A DNA stretch of 64,000 nucleotides from Marinisporobacter sp. (GCA_025210525.1 JAOARP010000066.1:1-64000); one strand, 5' to 3'; positions 47,005-55,868 are shown, numbered from the stretch's first letter. The notes: a model not told the origin generated them from the letters alone. Numbers and translations: made by a program.

Positions 47005-47823
47005 ATGGAATATTATGAAAAAATCAAGCAATCAGCAGCATATATTTTAGAGAAAACAAAGGTAGAACCTGAAATTGGTCTTATATTAGGATCAGGTCTT
47101 GGAGCTATTGCAGACCAAATCCAAGAAAAGGAAGTATATCCATACAACGAAATCCCCAATTTCCCTGTTTCTACTGTTGAAGGTCATGCAGGTCAACTTG
47201 TAATAGGTACTTTAGAAGGAAAAAAGGTAGTAGCTATGCAGGGTCGTTTTCATTATTATGAAGGCTATCATATGAAAGAAGTAACTTTCCCTGTTCGTGT
47301 AATGAAATTGTTAGGAATCCAAAAACTAATCGTCACAAATGCTGCTGGAGCAGTAAACACAAATTATAAACCTGGAGATTTAATGCTTATAAGTGATCAT
47401 TTGAATCTATCAGGAGATCATCCTCTCATCGGAAAGAACTTAAAAGATTTTGGTCCTCGTTTCCCTGATATGTCAAATGCCTATGATAAAAACTTAAGAT
47501 CACAAGTAAAAGAGATTGCAAAATCCTTAAATATAGAGCTACAAGAAGGAGTTTATGCTTGTATGAGCGGTCCTACTTATGAAACTCCTGCGGAAGTTAG
47601 AATGGTACGTATTTTAGGAGGAGATGCAGTAGGTATGTCAACAGCTCCTGAAGTTATTACCGCAGTACATAGTGGTATTCAAGTAATCGGTGTTTCTTGT
47701 ATGACAAACATGGCTGCTGGTATATTAGACCAACCTCTTGATCATAGCGAAGTGATGGAAACTTCTGAAAAAGCACGAGCAAAATTCATCACCCTTATGA
47801 AAAACATTATTAAAAACATATAG
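47005..47823 (+). CDS. Purine nucleoside phosphorylase (trimeric type)
   Basis: A 272-residue enzyme that cleaves (deoxy)inosine and (deoxy)guanosine with phosphate to base plus ribose 1-phosphate, the substrate of DeoB. Family motifs are LGSGLGAIADQI (phosphate loop), NFPVSTVEGHAGQLVIGTL, GRFHYYEGYHMKEVTFPVR, VTNAAGAVNTNYKPGDLMLISDH and the base-binding GPTYETPAEVRMVRILGGDAVGMSTAPEVI. AGGAGGAG precedes the ATG, 13 bases after deoB. The symbol punA or deoD-like pnp is used variably, so none is given. Confidence 0.95.
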   Translation: MEYYEKIKQSAAYILEKTKVEPEIGLILGSGLGAIADQIQEKEVYPYNEIPNFPVSTVEGHAGQLVIGTLEGKKVVAMQGRFHYYEGYHMKEVTFPVRVMKLLGIQKLIVTNAAGAVNTNYKPGDLMLISDHLNLSGDHPLIGKNLKDFGPRFPDMSNAYDKNLRSQVKEIAKSLNIELQEGVYACMSGPTYETPAEVRMVRILGGDAVGMSTAPEVITAVHSGIQVIGVSCMTNMAAGILDQPLDHSEVMETSEKARAKFITLMKNIIKNI

Positions 47824-47858
47824 TTTTATAAACAGAAAGTTATAGGAAGTGACATACT

Positions 47859-49145
47859 ATGAATATACTTATACAAAATGGTTCTGTATTAATCTTCGAT
47901 GAAGAAAAAACCCTCATACAAAATTTAGACATTGCCATCGAAAATGGAATCATTAAATATATTGGAAAAATCCCAAATGATTTTCACCATGATAAAATTA
48001 TCAATGCTACAGATAAATTGATTATGCCAGGCCTTATTAATACCCATACTCATTTGCCTATGTCCCTTTTAAGAAATTATGCAGATGATTTACCTCTTTG
48101 GGAATGGCTTACAGAAAGAGTATGGCCTTCTGAATCAAAATTAACTGAAGAAATGGTCTATTGGGGATCACTTCTTAGCATAGCAGAATTAATTATGTCA
48201 GGGATTACCTGCTTTAATGATATGTATAATTTCGCAGATATTGTTGCAAAAGCCACTCAAGATGCGAAAATGCGAGGCTGCATATGCGAAACCCTTTTTG
48301 ATAAAACAAGGGATGATCAATCCAATTTTAAAGAAACAAGAGATTTATTCAGAAAATGGCACAAATCAAATAATGATAGAATTCGTATTTTCGTTGGTGC
48401 TCATGCACCCTATACCTGTTCTCCTGACTATCTAGAAAGAATGATTCCTTTAGCAAAGGAATTAAACACAGGTATTCACATTCATTTAAGTGAAAGCACA
48501 AAAGAAGTTGACGATAGTTTTGATTCTTATGGAAAATCACCTGTCAAACACTTATATGATTTAGGATTATTTGATGTAAGAACCTTAGCAGCTCATTGTG
48601 TTCATTTATCTGATGAAGATCTTGAGATTTTTAAAGAAAACCATGTGAATGTTTTATATAATCCGGTTAGTAACTTGAAGCTCGCTAATGGTTTTGCACC
48701 TATTGTAAAAATGCTAAAGAAAGGTATCAATATCTCTCTTGCTACAGATAGTTCTTGTAGTAATAATAATTTAAATATGTTTGAAGAAATAAAGCTTACT
48801 TCTCTACTCAACAAAGGAATTACAGGAGATAGTACAGCAGTCCCTGCTGAAACCTCCCTAAAAATTGCTACTATTAACGGAGCTAAAGCACTTGGTATAG
48901 ATGATAAAGTTGGCTCCATAGAGGTTGGAAAATGTGCTGATATGATTTTAATCGATTTAAATAAGCCTCATCTATGTCCAAGACATAATTTAATTTCTTT
49001 GTTAGTATATTCTGTCCAAGCTTCAGATGTTGATACGGTTATTGTAGATGGAAATATCCTAATGGAAAATCGTAGGCTAACTACAATCGATCTAAATACT
49101 GTTATGAAAAATATTCAGTTGTGTGCTGAAAATTTAACAAAATAA
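47859..49145 (+). CDS. 5-methylthioadenosine/S-adenosylhomocysteine deaminase-type amidohydrolase
   Basis: A 428-residue metal-dependent amidohydrolase. Metal ligands are in LINTHTHLPM (HxH), GIHIHLSES, AAHCVHLS and ATDSSCSNNNLNMFEEIKL. WEWLTERVWPSESKLTEEMVYWGS is characteristic of the MtaD/SAH deaminase group rather than guanine deaminase. It would deaminate adenosine-containing by-products of SAM metabolism to inosine derivatives, feeding the phosphorylase upstream. It is third in the deoB operon, 35 bases after the phosphorylase gene, and its exact substrate (SAH, MTA, adenosine) is not resolvable. Confidence 0.85.
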   Translation: MNILIQNGSVLIFDEEKTLIQNLDIAIENGIIKYIGKIPNDFHHDKIINATDKLIMPGLINTHTHLPMSLLRNYADDLPLWEWLTERVWPSESKLTEEMVYWGSLLSIAELIMSGITCFNDMYNFADIVAKATQDAKMRGCICETLFDKTRDDQSNFKETRDLFRKWHKSNNDRIRIFVGAHAPYTCSPDYLERMIPLAKELNTGIHIHLSESTKEVDDSFDSYGKSPVKHLYDLGLFDVRTLAAHCVHLSDEDLEIFKENHVNVLYNPVSNLKLANGFAPIVKMLKKGINISLATDSSCSNNNLNMFEEIKLTSLLNKGITGDSTAVPAETSLKIATINGAKALGIDDKVGSIEVGKCADMILIDLNKPHLCPRHNLISLLVYSVQASDVDTVIVDGNILMENRRLTTIDLNTVMKNIQLCAENLTK

Positions 49146-49158
49146 CGGAGGGATCTAA

Positions 49159-49326
49159 GTGAAGATAGCAATGATGGCTTTGCTTACAGGAATCGTCACT
49201 GGAAGTATATTTACATGGGCAAAACTTCCTTTGCCAGCACCACCAACATTAGCTGGTATCGCAGGCATTATTGGAATATTTTTAGGTTCTAAGATCACAG
49301 ACTATATCATAAAGCTCTTTACATAA
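49159..49326 (+). CDS. XapX domain small membrane protein
   Basis: A 55-residue protein starting at GTG six bases after GGAGGG. It has two membrane helices around the conserved KLPLPAPPTLAGIAGIIGIFLG, the XapX signature. XapX proteins occur beside nucleoside and purine genes and beside some unrelated transport genes, and their function is unknown. It is the last gene of the deoB operon, 13 bases after the deaminase, followed at once by a terminator. Confidence 0.88.
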   Translation: MKIAMMALLTGIVTGSIFTWAKLPLPAPPTLAGIAGIIGIFLGSKITDYIIKLFT

Positions 49327-49355
49327 AAAATAGGTCCTCATGACCTATTTTTTAT
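49327..49355 (+). terminator. Terminator of the deoB operon
   Basis: AAAATAGGTC / GACCTATTTT stem with a CTCAT loop and a T-run, directly after the XapX stop. Confidence 0.8.
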
Positions 49356-49438
49356 CTTATTCCAAAAGACAATTAAATTATTCCCGGAATGCTTAACTTT
49401 TTATTTTATAAATATCATATCGTATTTAAAACCCTTGA

Positions 49439-49717
49439 TCACTGAATTTCAAAAACCTTATCTAACCTTGTTAATTTAAAAACTTTCATAACCTGTGGAT
49501 GAATTGAATGGAGTTTAAAGCTACCATTTAACTCCATAGACTTCTTATAAATTCCTACTAATACACCAAGCCCTGTACTATCAACAAAAGTACAATTGCT
49601 AAAATTAAGCACAAAATTTTTTTCTCCTTTTTTGATTAACATGTTTACTTTTTCTCTGAACTCAGAAGCTTCATCTACCGAAAAACTCTTAGATATTAAC
49701 ATAGTTATCTCATTCAT
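49439..49717 (-). CDS. STAS-domain anti-sigma-factor antagonist-like protein
   Basis: A 92-residue STAS protein similar in size to SpoIIAA/RsbV. The phosphorylatable serine is S47 in FSNCTFVDSTGLGVLVGIY, matching the conserved D-S pair. Such proteins bind a kinase-type anti-sigma factor unless phosphorylated. It is the last of the c-di-GMP-riboswitch operon, 11 bases after a chemoreceptor gene, and its likely kinase partner is encoded just before that receptor. The target sigma factor or other output is not in the window. Confidence 0.88.
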   Translation of the reverse strand: MNEITMLISKSFSVDEASEFREKVNMLIKKGEKNFVLNFSNCTFVDSTGLGVLVGIYKKSMELNGSFKLHSIHPQVMKVFKLTRLDKVFEIQ

Positions 49718-49728
49718 TTATCTTCACC

Positions 49729-51723
49729 TCAAATTTTAAATTTTTCTACAAGACTGTATAGCTTATTTGCCATAGCACTAGTCTCCTCTGAGCTCGCAGC
49801 AAAGTTTTGAATAATAAAAGTTTGTTCCTCAGCAGCTGCTGAAACCTCTTGACTATTTGCTGCTGTAGTTTCAGCAATGGTTGCAACTGTGTCAATAAGC
49901 TTAATAATTTGATCTGAGTTTGCAACTTCATCCTTTGTAACATCTACAACTTGCTCTATATCCTTTACGATTTGTTCTACTGCACCAATAATTCTAATAA
50001 ATGATTTATCTGTTTCATTTGCTACAATTACACCATCTTCTACTACTTGCTTTCCATAATTCATTGATTGTACAGCCTTTTCTATTTGGATGACCATTTC
50101 ATTTACCAATGAAGATATTTCATTTGCTTCAATATTTGTTTGTTCTGAAAGCTTTCTAACTTCTTCTGCCACAACAGTAAAGCCTTTTCCATGTTCTCCA
50201 GCCCTTGCTGCCTCAATAGCTGCATTCAATGCCAGCAAATTTGTTTGATCTGAAATGTTGTTAATGGTACTAATAATTTCCCTAACTTTTTTTGAAAGTT
50301 CATTCAACGCCTTTAATATATTTGCTGTTTCATTTGATACATTGCTAATATTTTCAATAGCTTCAACTGTATCCTTAACTTTCATTCTTCCTTTCTGGGC
50401 AGCATCCATAGTATCATGGGAATTATTTTTCGCTTTAAATGCTTTGCTTTGTGCTATTTGAATCAAACTAGAAAGTTGAACTAAAACTTCCGATGTTTCA
50501 ATAATTGAATTATTTTGACATTCTGTATTAGCTGCAACTTCTTGCATATTTGATGTGATTTGTTCAGTTGATGCACTTATTTCTTCAGATGAAGCAGATA
50601 TTTCTTCAGAAGCTGCTGCTAATTCTTCTGAGCCTTTCCTAACATGATGGATTATATCAGCTTGATGTTCTATCATCTGATTAAAATATTCACCTAATAC
50701 TTGTATTTCATCTTTTGTATTTATTTGAGCTCTTACTTTTAAGTCTCCATCTCCTGCTTTTGTCATTAAGCTTTCTAGATTTTTAATTGGACTTATTATA
50801 TTTTTTGTTGTTAAAAAATAAGCCGCAAGCACGGAAATAACTAACGCTAGGATGGTTATCATAATTGTATCCCTCTTAATTTCACTAGCTGCTAACATAT
50901 ACTCATCATAATTAGCTGTCACTATCAAAATCCAATTATTTGCAGGAGCAAATCTAACAAATTTACGTACCCCTTCATATGTATAATAGCCTTCACCGGT
51001 TTCACCATTTTTCATTTTCTCTACTAAAGCTTTTAATTCTTTATTATTTGTATCCCCTGCATTCTCTTTCAATATTTTCTCATCTTTTGGATGGTATACA
51101 ATTAATCCATTTCTATCAATCATATAGGCATATCCATTTTTACCTATCTTTATTTTGGAAGCATGCTTAGATATATTTTCTAATTTAATATTTCCAATAA
51201 CAGTTCCTACAATCTTTTGCCCTATCATGAGAGGATAAGCAATAGCTATTATAGGTTTTTGAGTAACCTTAGATATTATTACCTCACTTTTGGCTACAGC
51301 ACCATTTAAAGTATCCTGTACATGATTACGGTCACTTAAATTGATATTGTATTTTTCATCATCACTACTCATAATCCCTTTACCAAATTCATCTGTAATA
51401 ATTAATTTTTCTATTTGATTGCTATTTTCTTTCTGCACCTTTGACAAATATTTAAAAACCTCAGTATTAACTGTATTATCTCCTGTTGCAACTCTAGCTA
51501 GATCTTCATTGTGACTTAAAAGTTGAATATACTTATTAACTGAATCAATAGATCCATTTATAGTATCTGCTGTTTTAATGGTGATTTCCCTTAATTCCTC
51601 CTCAGTAGTATCCTGTATTGACTTTGAAGTCATTGTGTAGGAAAGAACACCTAAGGTAATAAGGGGTAATCCTATAAATGAGAGAAACATTAAAACCAAT
51701 TTTGTTTTCAGACTTATCTTCAT
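49729..51723 (-). CDS. Methyl-accepting chemotaxis protein with dCache sensor, in a partner-switch operon
   Basis: A 664-residue receptor: membrane helix about 9-31, dCache sensor (35-285; [30 protein letters not shown] and [22 protein letters not shown]), second helix about 285-305, HAMP ([21 protein letters not shown]), and signalling domain with the tip [37 protein letters not shown]. The signalling part carries Ser/Glu-rich segments ([12 protein letters not shown]). It lies between genes for an ATPase-type anti-sigma kinase and a STAS protein, which is unusual for a chemoreceptor. AGGAGG precedes the ATG. Confidence 0.92.
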   Translation of the reverse strand: MKISLKTKLVLMFLSFIGLPLITLGVLSYTMTSKSIQDTTEEELREITIKTADTINGSIDSVNKYIQLLSHNEDLARVATGDNTVNTEVFKYLSKVQKENSNQIEKLIITDEFGKGIMSSDDEKYNINLSDRNHVQDTLNGAVAKSEVIISKVTQKPIIAIAYPLMIGQKIVGTVIGNIKLENISKHASKIKIGKNGYAYMIDRNGLIVYHPKDEKILKENAGDTNNKELKALVEKMKNGETGEGYYTYEGVRKFVRFAPANNWILIVTANYDEYMLAASEIKRDTIMITILALVISVLAAYFLTTKNIISPIKNLESLMTKAGDGDLKVRAQINTKDEIQVLGEYFNQMIEHQADIIHHVRKGSEELAAASEEISASSEEISASTEQITSNMQEVAANTECQNNSIIETSEVLVQLSSLIQIAQSKAFKAKNNSHDTMDAAQKGRMKVKDTVEAIENISNVSNETANILKALNELSKKVREIISTINNISDQTNLLALNAAIEAARAGEHGKGFTVVAEEVRKLSEQTNIEANEISSLVNEMVIQIEKAVQSMNYGKQVVEDGVIVANETDKSFIRIIGAVEQIVKDIEQVVDVTKDEVANSDQIIKLIDTVATIAETTAANSQEVSAAAEEQTFIIQNFAASSEETSAMANKLYSLVEKFKI

Positions 51724-51739
51724 TCTACGCCTCCTTCTT

Positions 51740-52150
51740 TTAATGATAATCAGTATTTTTCTTAGCTGTTAAATACTTTTGTATAATTAAAACATTATTA
51801 AATATTTCTATTTTATCTGCCATACATTTTATAAGAAATAATCCTCTTCCATGATCATTTAATAATTTTTCATCACCTATTTTATCTGGAATATTTATGT
51901 TTTTAATTCCAATTCCTGAATCTTCTATCTCAAATCTTATGTTTTCTCCATTAAATACATATCTTAAATAAATAGGCTTCTCCACACAATTTTTATTCCC
52001 ATGTTTAAAAGCATTTGTTAAAGCTTCTGTCAATATTAATCTAATATCAAAAGCTTCTTCAAAAGCCTCTATGTCATCAATAATTTTGTCAATAACATCT
52101 TTGTGTTTATCTAATCCATATAAAATAATTTCATCTTTTTTTATTCCCAC
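51740..52150 (-). CDS. HATPase-type anti-sigma regulatory kinase (RsbW/SpoIIAB-like)
   Basis: A 136-residue GHKL ATPase. The N-box is [14 protein letters not shown], the G1 box is IEDSGIGI and the G2 box is DHGRGLFLI, as in RsbW/SpoIIAB serine kinases that bind sigma factors and phosphorylate STAS antagonists. The frame is open to a GTG at 52162, but AAGGTGAGG is the ribosome site for the GTG at 52150, which I choose. It starts 25 bases after the small membrane peptide and is followed by the chemoreceptor and STAS genes. No sigma factor gene is nearby. Confidence 0.88.
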   Translation of the reverse strand: MGIKKDEIILYGLDKHKDVIDKIIDDIEAFEEAFDIRLILTEALTNAFKHGNKNCVEKPIYLRYVFNGENIRFEIEDSGIGIKNINIPDKIGDEKLLNDHGRGLFLIKCMADKIEIFNNVLIIQKYLTAKKNTDYH

Positions 52151-52175
52151 ACATATCCTCACCTTACTTTATTTC

Positions 52176-52310
52176 TTAAAAAAAAAAATGATAATTTGTA
52201 AATATACCGATGTTGCTTGTTAAAAACCCCATAATAAAAGAGCTCAAAATCATAGTGCCTGTTATCTTAACTGTGATTGTATCCATAAATTTTGTTTTTT
52301 TATAATTCAT
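52176..52310 (-). CDS. 44-residue membrane peptide, first ORF after the c-di-GMP riboswitch
   Basis: A short frame beginning MNYKKTKFMDTIT with a basic N-terminus and one hydrophobic helix (GTMILSSFIMGFLTSNIGIF). AGAGGTGGGA precedes the ATG. It is the first ORF after the riboswitch terminator and ends some 25 bases before the start of the anti-sigma kinase. It may be a leader peptide or a genuine small membrane protein. I recognise no family. Confidence 0.55.
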   Translation of the reverse strand: MNYKKTKFMDTITVKITGTMILSSFIMGFLTSNIGIFTNYHFFF

Positions 52311-52340
52311 TCCCACCTCTATTCTCTGTATTACTGTCAT

Positions 52341-52372
52341 AAATTAAAAAATCATCTATGCTTCCATAGATG
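52341..52372 (-). terminator. Intrinsic terminator of the c-di-GMP riboswitch
   Basis: CATCTATG / CATAGATG (52372-52353) with a GAAG loop, followed on the minus strand by ATTTTTTAATTT. It stands between the aptamer and the first ORF. A second stem, ATAAAAGAG / CTCTTTTAT, lies between aptamer and terminator and may be the antiterminator or switching helix. Confidence 0.75.
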
Positions 52373-52417
52373 CCTAAATTTAACAATAAAAGAGTCCTCT
52401 TTTATCTTCTTTTGTTA

Positions 52418-52512
52418 ATATTGTCCGGCAGCCTGTCAATCATAGGAATAATATCCCTTAGATACATAACTTTGCGTCCTTACCTTTCGATAAGTTTGCT
52501 ATTATCGCAATG
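52418..52512 (-). promoter_or_regulatory. c-di-GMP-I (GEMM) riboswitch aptamer
   Basis: The minus strand reads AGCAAACTTATCGAAAGGTA then AGGACGCAAAGTTATG and ends with ACAGGCTGCCGG. These are the conserved GCAAAC, GAAA tetraloop, GGACGCAAAG and GCUGCCG-type elements of the class I c-di-GMP aptamer, with the second arm AGGGATATTATTCCT capped as a local hairpin. It controls an operon of a small membrane peptide, HATPase kinase, chemoreceptor and STAS protein, so motility-versus-attachment second-messenger levels feed into this sensory unit. Whether it is an on- or off-switch is not decidable by eye. Confidence 0.93.
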
Positions 52513-52556
52513 TTCATCATTCAATTTTTTTGATTTTATCTTCATAAAAATTTCAA

Positions 52557-52585
52557 ATTATACATTTTAATCTATTATTTCACAA
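52557..52585 (-). promoter_or_regulatory. Sigma-A promoter of the c-di-GMP-controlled operon
   Basis: TTGTGA (52585-52580), a 17-base spacer and TATAAT (52562-52557) on the minus strand, about 40 bases before the aptamer. Confidence 0.65.
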
Positions 52586-52760
52586 TTTTACATACATATA
52601 TATATATTAACATTTTTTCATACATAAGTAAATTTTTTTCAATTTATAGACAAAAATTGCACCGATGAATGAAGATAAAAAATCCGTCATATCCCAGTTT
52701 AATAAGGAAATAGAAAGCATTATCAATAAATAACAGATATATTTCTCCAATACCCATATA
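52586..52760. other. AT-rich intergenic segment without a supported gene
   Basis: Very AT-rich, with an alternating TATATATATA tract near 52600. A 22-codon plus-strand frame (52665-52733) has no ribosome site. Nothing else is seen here. Confidence 0.5.
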
Positions 52761-52800
52761 AAAAGAGTTATGCTTAATCATTTTAAACATAACTCTTTTA
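52761..52800. terminator. Terminator after the M16 peptidase gene
   Basis: AAAAGAGTTATG and CATAACTCTTTT form a 12-bp stem around a 14-base loop, with T-rich sequence following on the minus strand. Confidence 0.75.
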
Positions 52801-52808
52801 ACAAAAAT

Positions 52809-54053
52809 TTATTTTTTATTCAATAAAACATGTATTGTAGGCTCACAAAATACTTTCTCTGCCACATTATAAATATCATCAGCTTGAATATAATCTAGTT
52901 TTTTCATTTCATCTGAAAAAGCATCAATTTTTCTGTTCATCATCTTTTGTTGTAAAACATAATCACCCAATCCTTCCGAGTCTTCTAACATTGAAGCAAC
53001 AGCCGTCTTTACTACTTTTTTCATATGAGTAATATTTTTTTCATCAAAATCAATTTCCCTATTTTTTATCTTTTGAATACAAGTTTCAATAACTCCTTTA
53101 GCTTCCCAGATTTCCTCTTCTTCAGCCGTTGTATAAATATATAAAGTTTTCACATTTTCTGTTACATCCATTTCTGAGTAAACATCATAGGAAAAACCTT
53201 TCTCTTCTCGAAGTGCTCTAAATAATATAGAATTAGCACTCTGTCCTAATTTATGATTGAGTACTTCTAAGGCTAACTCTTCTTTACGAGTTAATCCATA
53301 AAAAGTATATAGAAAAAGCAAAGTATTTTGTTCTATATTCTTCTTATAGGATACTTTTTCGACATTTTTATTTTTTTCTATCAAAATAGAATTACTATGC
53401 TCTTCACCTTTTTCCCAATGTTTGAAATATCTTTCTATTATTTTTTTCACAAGATCATGGTCAAAGGGAGAGACTACACTAATAACAGATTTATTTGGAA
53501 TATAGCTTTTTTCATAAGCATCTTTTAATTGTTTCTTTGTAAAGCTTTTAATTGTTTTTGCATTTCCTAAAACATCATATCTTAATGGACTCTTTTCAAA
53601 AGCCATCTCATTAATCTTAAAAAAACTATACTGCTCTACATCATCCATATCGGATTTTAACTCTGCTAAAATCACTTTTCTTTCTTTTTTAATTTCTTCT
53701 TCTGGAAAAGTAGCATTCATCACTATATCTGATAAAAGCTCAGTTGATGCTTCTAACTCTTCTGATAATGCAGTAATAGAAAATACTGTAGAAGTATAAT
53801 CTGTATAAGCATCATAAGATCCTGCCCGCTCTTCAATATCTTGATTAATTCTATGGTTATCCCTTTTATTCGTACCTTTAAACAGCATATGTTCGATAAA
53901 ATGAAATAATCCTTTTTCATTTATCTTTTCGTACATAGCTCCTACTTTAAGACCTACATGTATAGATGCAATATGTGTATCTTTTTTAATTGTAATCAAT
54001 TGTATGCCATTTTCTAATGTATACTCTTTGCTGTTGAAAAATTGTTTCTCCAT
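52809..54053 (-). CDS. M16-family zinc peptidase (insulinase-like)
   Basis: A 414-residue processing-peptidase-like protein. The inverted zinc motif HxxEH is present as H51-F-I-E54-H55 (LFHFIEHMLFKGT), and a distal Glu is available in ERKVILAELK. The second, inactive-type half follows, giving the usual two-domain M16B length of about 410-430. No signal peptide is visible, so it is cytoplasmic. Substrates of bacterial M16B proteins are often leader peptides or unknown. AGGAG precedes the ATG. It diverges from the T-box/NSS unit. Confidence 0.92.
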   Translation of the reverse strand: MEKQFFNSKEYTLENGIQLITIKKDTHIASIHVGLKVGAMYEKINEKGLFHFIEHMLFKGTNKRDNHRINQDIEERAGSYDAYTDYTSTVFSITALSEELEASTELLSDIVMNATFPEEEIKKERKVILAELKSDMDDVEQYSFFKINEMAFEKSPLRYDVLGNAKTIKSFTKKQLKDAYEKSYIPNKSVISVVSPFDHDLVKKIIERYFKHWEKGEEHSNSILIEKNKNVEKVSYKKNIEQNTLLFLYTFYGLTRKEELALEVLNHKLGQSANSILFRALREEKGFSYDVYSEMDVTENVKTLYIYTTAEEEEIWEAKGVIETCIQKIKNREIDFDEKNITHMKKVVKTAVASMLEDSEGLGDYVLQQKMMNRKIDAFSDEMKKLDYIQADDIYNVAEKVFCEPTIHVLLNKK

Positions 54054-54150
54054 ATATTTACTCCTACTCTATTCATCATTTTATTATTTTTTATTTTGCC
54101 TTTCATACGCTCTTTCTCTATTATAACAGAATCTTCTTTAGAAATATCAT

Positions 54151-54179
54151 TTGACAAAATTATAATTTTTCTTTATAAT
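54151..54179 (+). promoter_or_regulatory. Perfect-consensus sigma-A promoter of the T-box unit
   Basis: TTGACA (54151-54156), exactly 17 bases, TATAAT (54174-54179). Transcription would start near 54186, just ahead of the T-box. Confidence 0.85.
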
Positions 54180-54194
54180 TTCATTTATCAATAG

Positions 54195-54466
54195 AATATG
54201 AAAAAGCTACGATTAAGGATAGTACTTTTCATTAAGAATTATAGAGAATTGAGGATTGGTGGAACCTTAATATTCGAGATGATTTGGAATGGGCTTATGA
54301 GCGGAAGCTGAAAAGTTAGTAGGCAACACGGTTTTCTCCCGTTATAGAGATAGGATATCGGATCATTTCCCGTATCTGAAGAAGTGGAAATTTTTATTTC
54401 CTAAACATGAGGTGGCACCACGTTTATTCGTCCTCTATATGCATATGCATGTAGAGGATTTTTTTA
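54195..54466 (+). promoter_or_regulatory. T-box riboswitch, tryptophan specifier
   Basis: A stem I domain with AGAGAATTGAGGATTGGTGG is followed by the specifier region GATTTGGAATGGGC, where TGG (54285-54287) is in the usual position before a purine. The T-box sequence AGGTGGCACCACG occurs at 54410-54422, and the intrinsic terminator (CCTCTATATGCAT / ATGCATGTAGAGG, 54432-54457, then a T-run) follows. Uncharged tRNA-Trp would stabilise the antiterminator and turn on the downstream transporter. The specifier assignment is by alignment to memory of Trp T-boxes and is less sure than the T-box itself. Confidence 0.92.
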
Positions 54467-54493
54467 TTTTTTGAATTTTAAGGAGGTATCAAA

Positions 54494-55807
54494 ATGGAAA
54501 AACGAGAAACTTTTTCTTCAAAGCTAGGATTTATACTATCTTGTGCAGGAGCTGCCATAGGACTTGGAAATGTGTGGATGTTTTCTTGGAGATTAGGAGA
54601 ATATGGAGGAGCTGCGTTTTTAATTCCTTATTTTATCTTTGTATATTTTTTAGGCACTACTGGACTCATTACTGAAATTAGTTTTGGAAGAAAATATAAA
54701 AAAGGTGCACTAGGAGCAATCAAAACGGTTTTTGATGAAAAAAAATTAAAATTTGGAAATTTACTAGGAAGTATTCCTCTTGCCGCAATGACAGGAATCT
54801 TTATTTTCTATATTGTGGTAGTGGGATGGATTTTTAGATATTTTTACGCATCCTTAATCAATGTATTTCAAACAGTAGATATTCCTACATACTTTGGAAC
54901 CTTTGCTGGAAGTGTATCTACAATTCCTTGGACAATTTTAGCAATGTTTGCTACTATTCTCATATTATGTATGGGAATTGGTTCTGGTATAGAAAAAATC
55001 AATAAAATTGTCATGCCTGGGCTATTCATTTTATTTGTTATTTTATTAGGAAAATCTTTAACCCTTCCAAATGCCATAGAAGGTGTGAAATATCTATTGC
55101 TCCCAGATTTTTCATACCTCCTAAAGCCCATCACCTGGGTGATGGCATTAGGTCAAGCTTTTTTCTCTGTCTCTCTAAGCGGTGCAGGAATGGTAGTTTA
55201 CGGAAGTTATTTAGGAAAAGATATAGATATCCCATCCTCTGGGAAAAGTATTGTTATCTTTGATACCTTAGCTGCCTTGATGGCTGCTTTTATCATTATT
55301 CCAGCTGCCTTTTCCTTTGGACTTGATCCAGCTGCGGGTCCACCCCTTTTATTTATTACTGTACCTAAAATTTTTGCACAAATGGCTGGTGGATATATTT
55401 TTTCTATTATATTTTTCTTAAGTATCGTATTTGCAGCTATTTCTTCTGCCCTTAATATGATGGAAGCACCTATTGAAGCGTTAATGGGAGAGTTTTATTT
55501 TACTAGAAAAAAAGCAGCTATTATCACAGGAATTACTTGCTTATGTATTGCTATTGTTTTAGGTATGAACATGGATTTATTCGGATTATGGGCTGATTTT
55601 ATGAGCGTCTATTTAGCTCCTATTGGGGCAAGTATTTCTGCTTTTGTTTTTTATTGGATCTCCTCTGATGAAGAGGCTTTATCTTCTATTAATTTAGGAT
55701 CCCATAAGCCTTTAGGCAATGGTTTCTTAATTTTAGGAAAGTATATCTATATCATCACTGCAATATTTATTGTTATTTTAGGAGCTATTTATGGAGGCAT
55801 TGGCTAA
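54494..55807 (+). CDS. Neurotransmitter:sodium symporter (NSS) family transporter, probable tryptophan importer
   Basis: A 437-residue sodium-coupled amino-acid transporter with 11 or 12 membrane helices. The NSS helix 1 signature is GAAIGLGNVWMFSWRLGEYGGAAFLIPYF and helix 3 region KKGALGAIKTVF follows. It is of bacterial LeuT/TnaT size. The Trp T-box in its leader makes tryptophan the best substrate guess, as for TnaT-type carriers. That is inference from regulation, not from binding residues. AAGGAGG precedes the ATG. It is monocistronic, with a terminator after it. Confidence 0.9.
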   Translation: MEKRETFSSKLGFILSCAGAAIGLGNVWMFSWRLGEYGGAAFLIPYFIFVYFLGTTGLITEISFGRKYKKGALGAIKTVFDEKKLKFGNLLGSIPLAAMTGIFIFYIVVVGWIFRYFYASLINVFQTVDIPTYFGTFAGSVSTIPWTILAMFATILILCMGIGSGIEKINKIVMPGLFILFVILLGKSLTLPNAIEGVKYLLLPDFSYLLKPITWVMALGQAFFSVSLSGAGMVVYGSYLGKDIDIPSSGKSIVIFDTLAALMAAFIIIPAAFSFGLDPAAGPPLLFITVPKIFAQMAGGYIFSIIFFLSIVFAAISSALNMMEAPIEALMGEFYFTRKKAAIITGITCLCIAIVLGMNMDLFGLWADFMSVYLAPIGASISAFVFYWISSDEEALSSINLGSHKPLGNGFLILGKYIYIITAIFIVILGAIYGGIG

Positions 55808-55823
55808 ATAATCATTTCTATAC

Positions 55824-55868
55824 AAAAAGGTACTATATTTGCACTTTTACAAATATAGTACCTTTTTA
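55824..55868. terminator. Bidirectional terminator after the NSS transporter gene
   Basis: AAAAAGGTACTATATTTG and CAAATATAGTACCTTTTT form a long perfect stem around a short loop, between the transporter gene and the convergent chemoreceptor-fusion gene. Confidence 0.8.

Noticed and set aside
52665-52733. 22-codon plus-strand ORF reading MNEDKKSVISQFNKEIES
   Set aside because: There is no ribosome site, a stop lies just upstream in frame, and no promoter or conservation evidence can be given. It may be a gene remnant but cannot be supported.
54151-54493. T-box region as a coding gene
   Set aside because: Stops are frequent in all frames and the T-box elements explain the segment.
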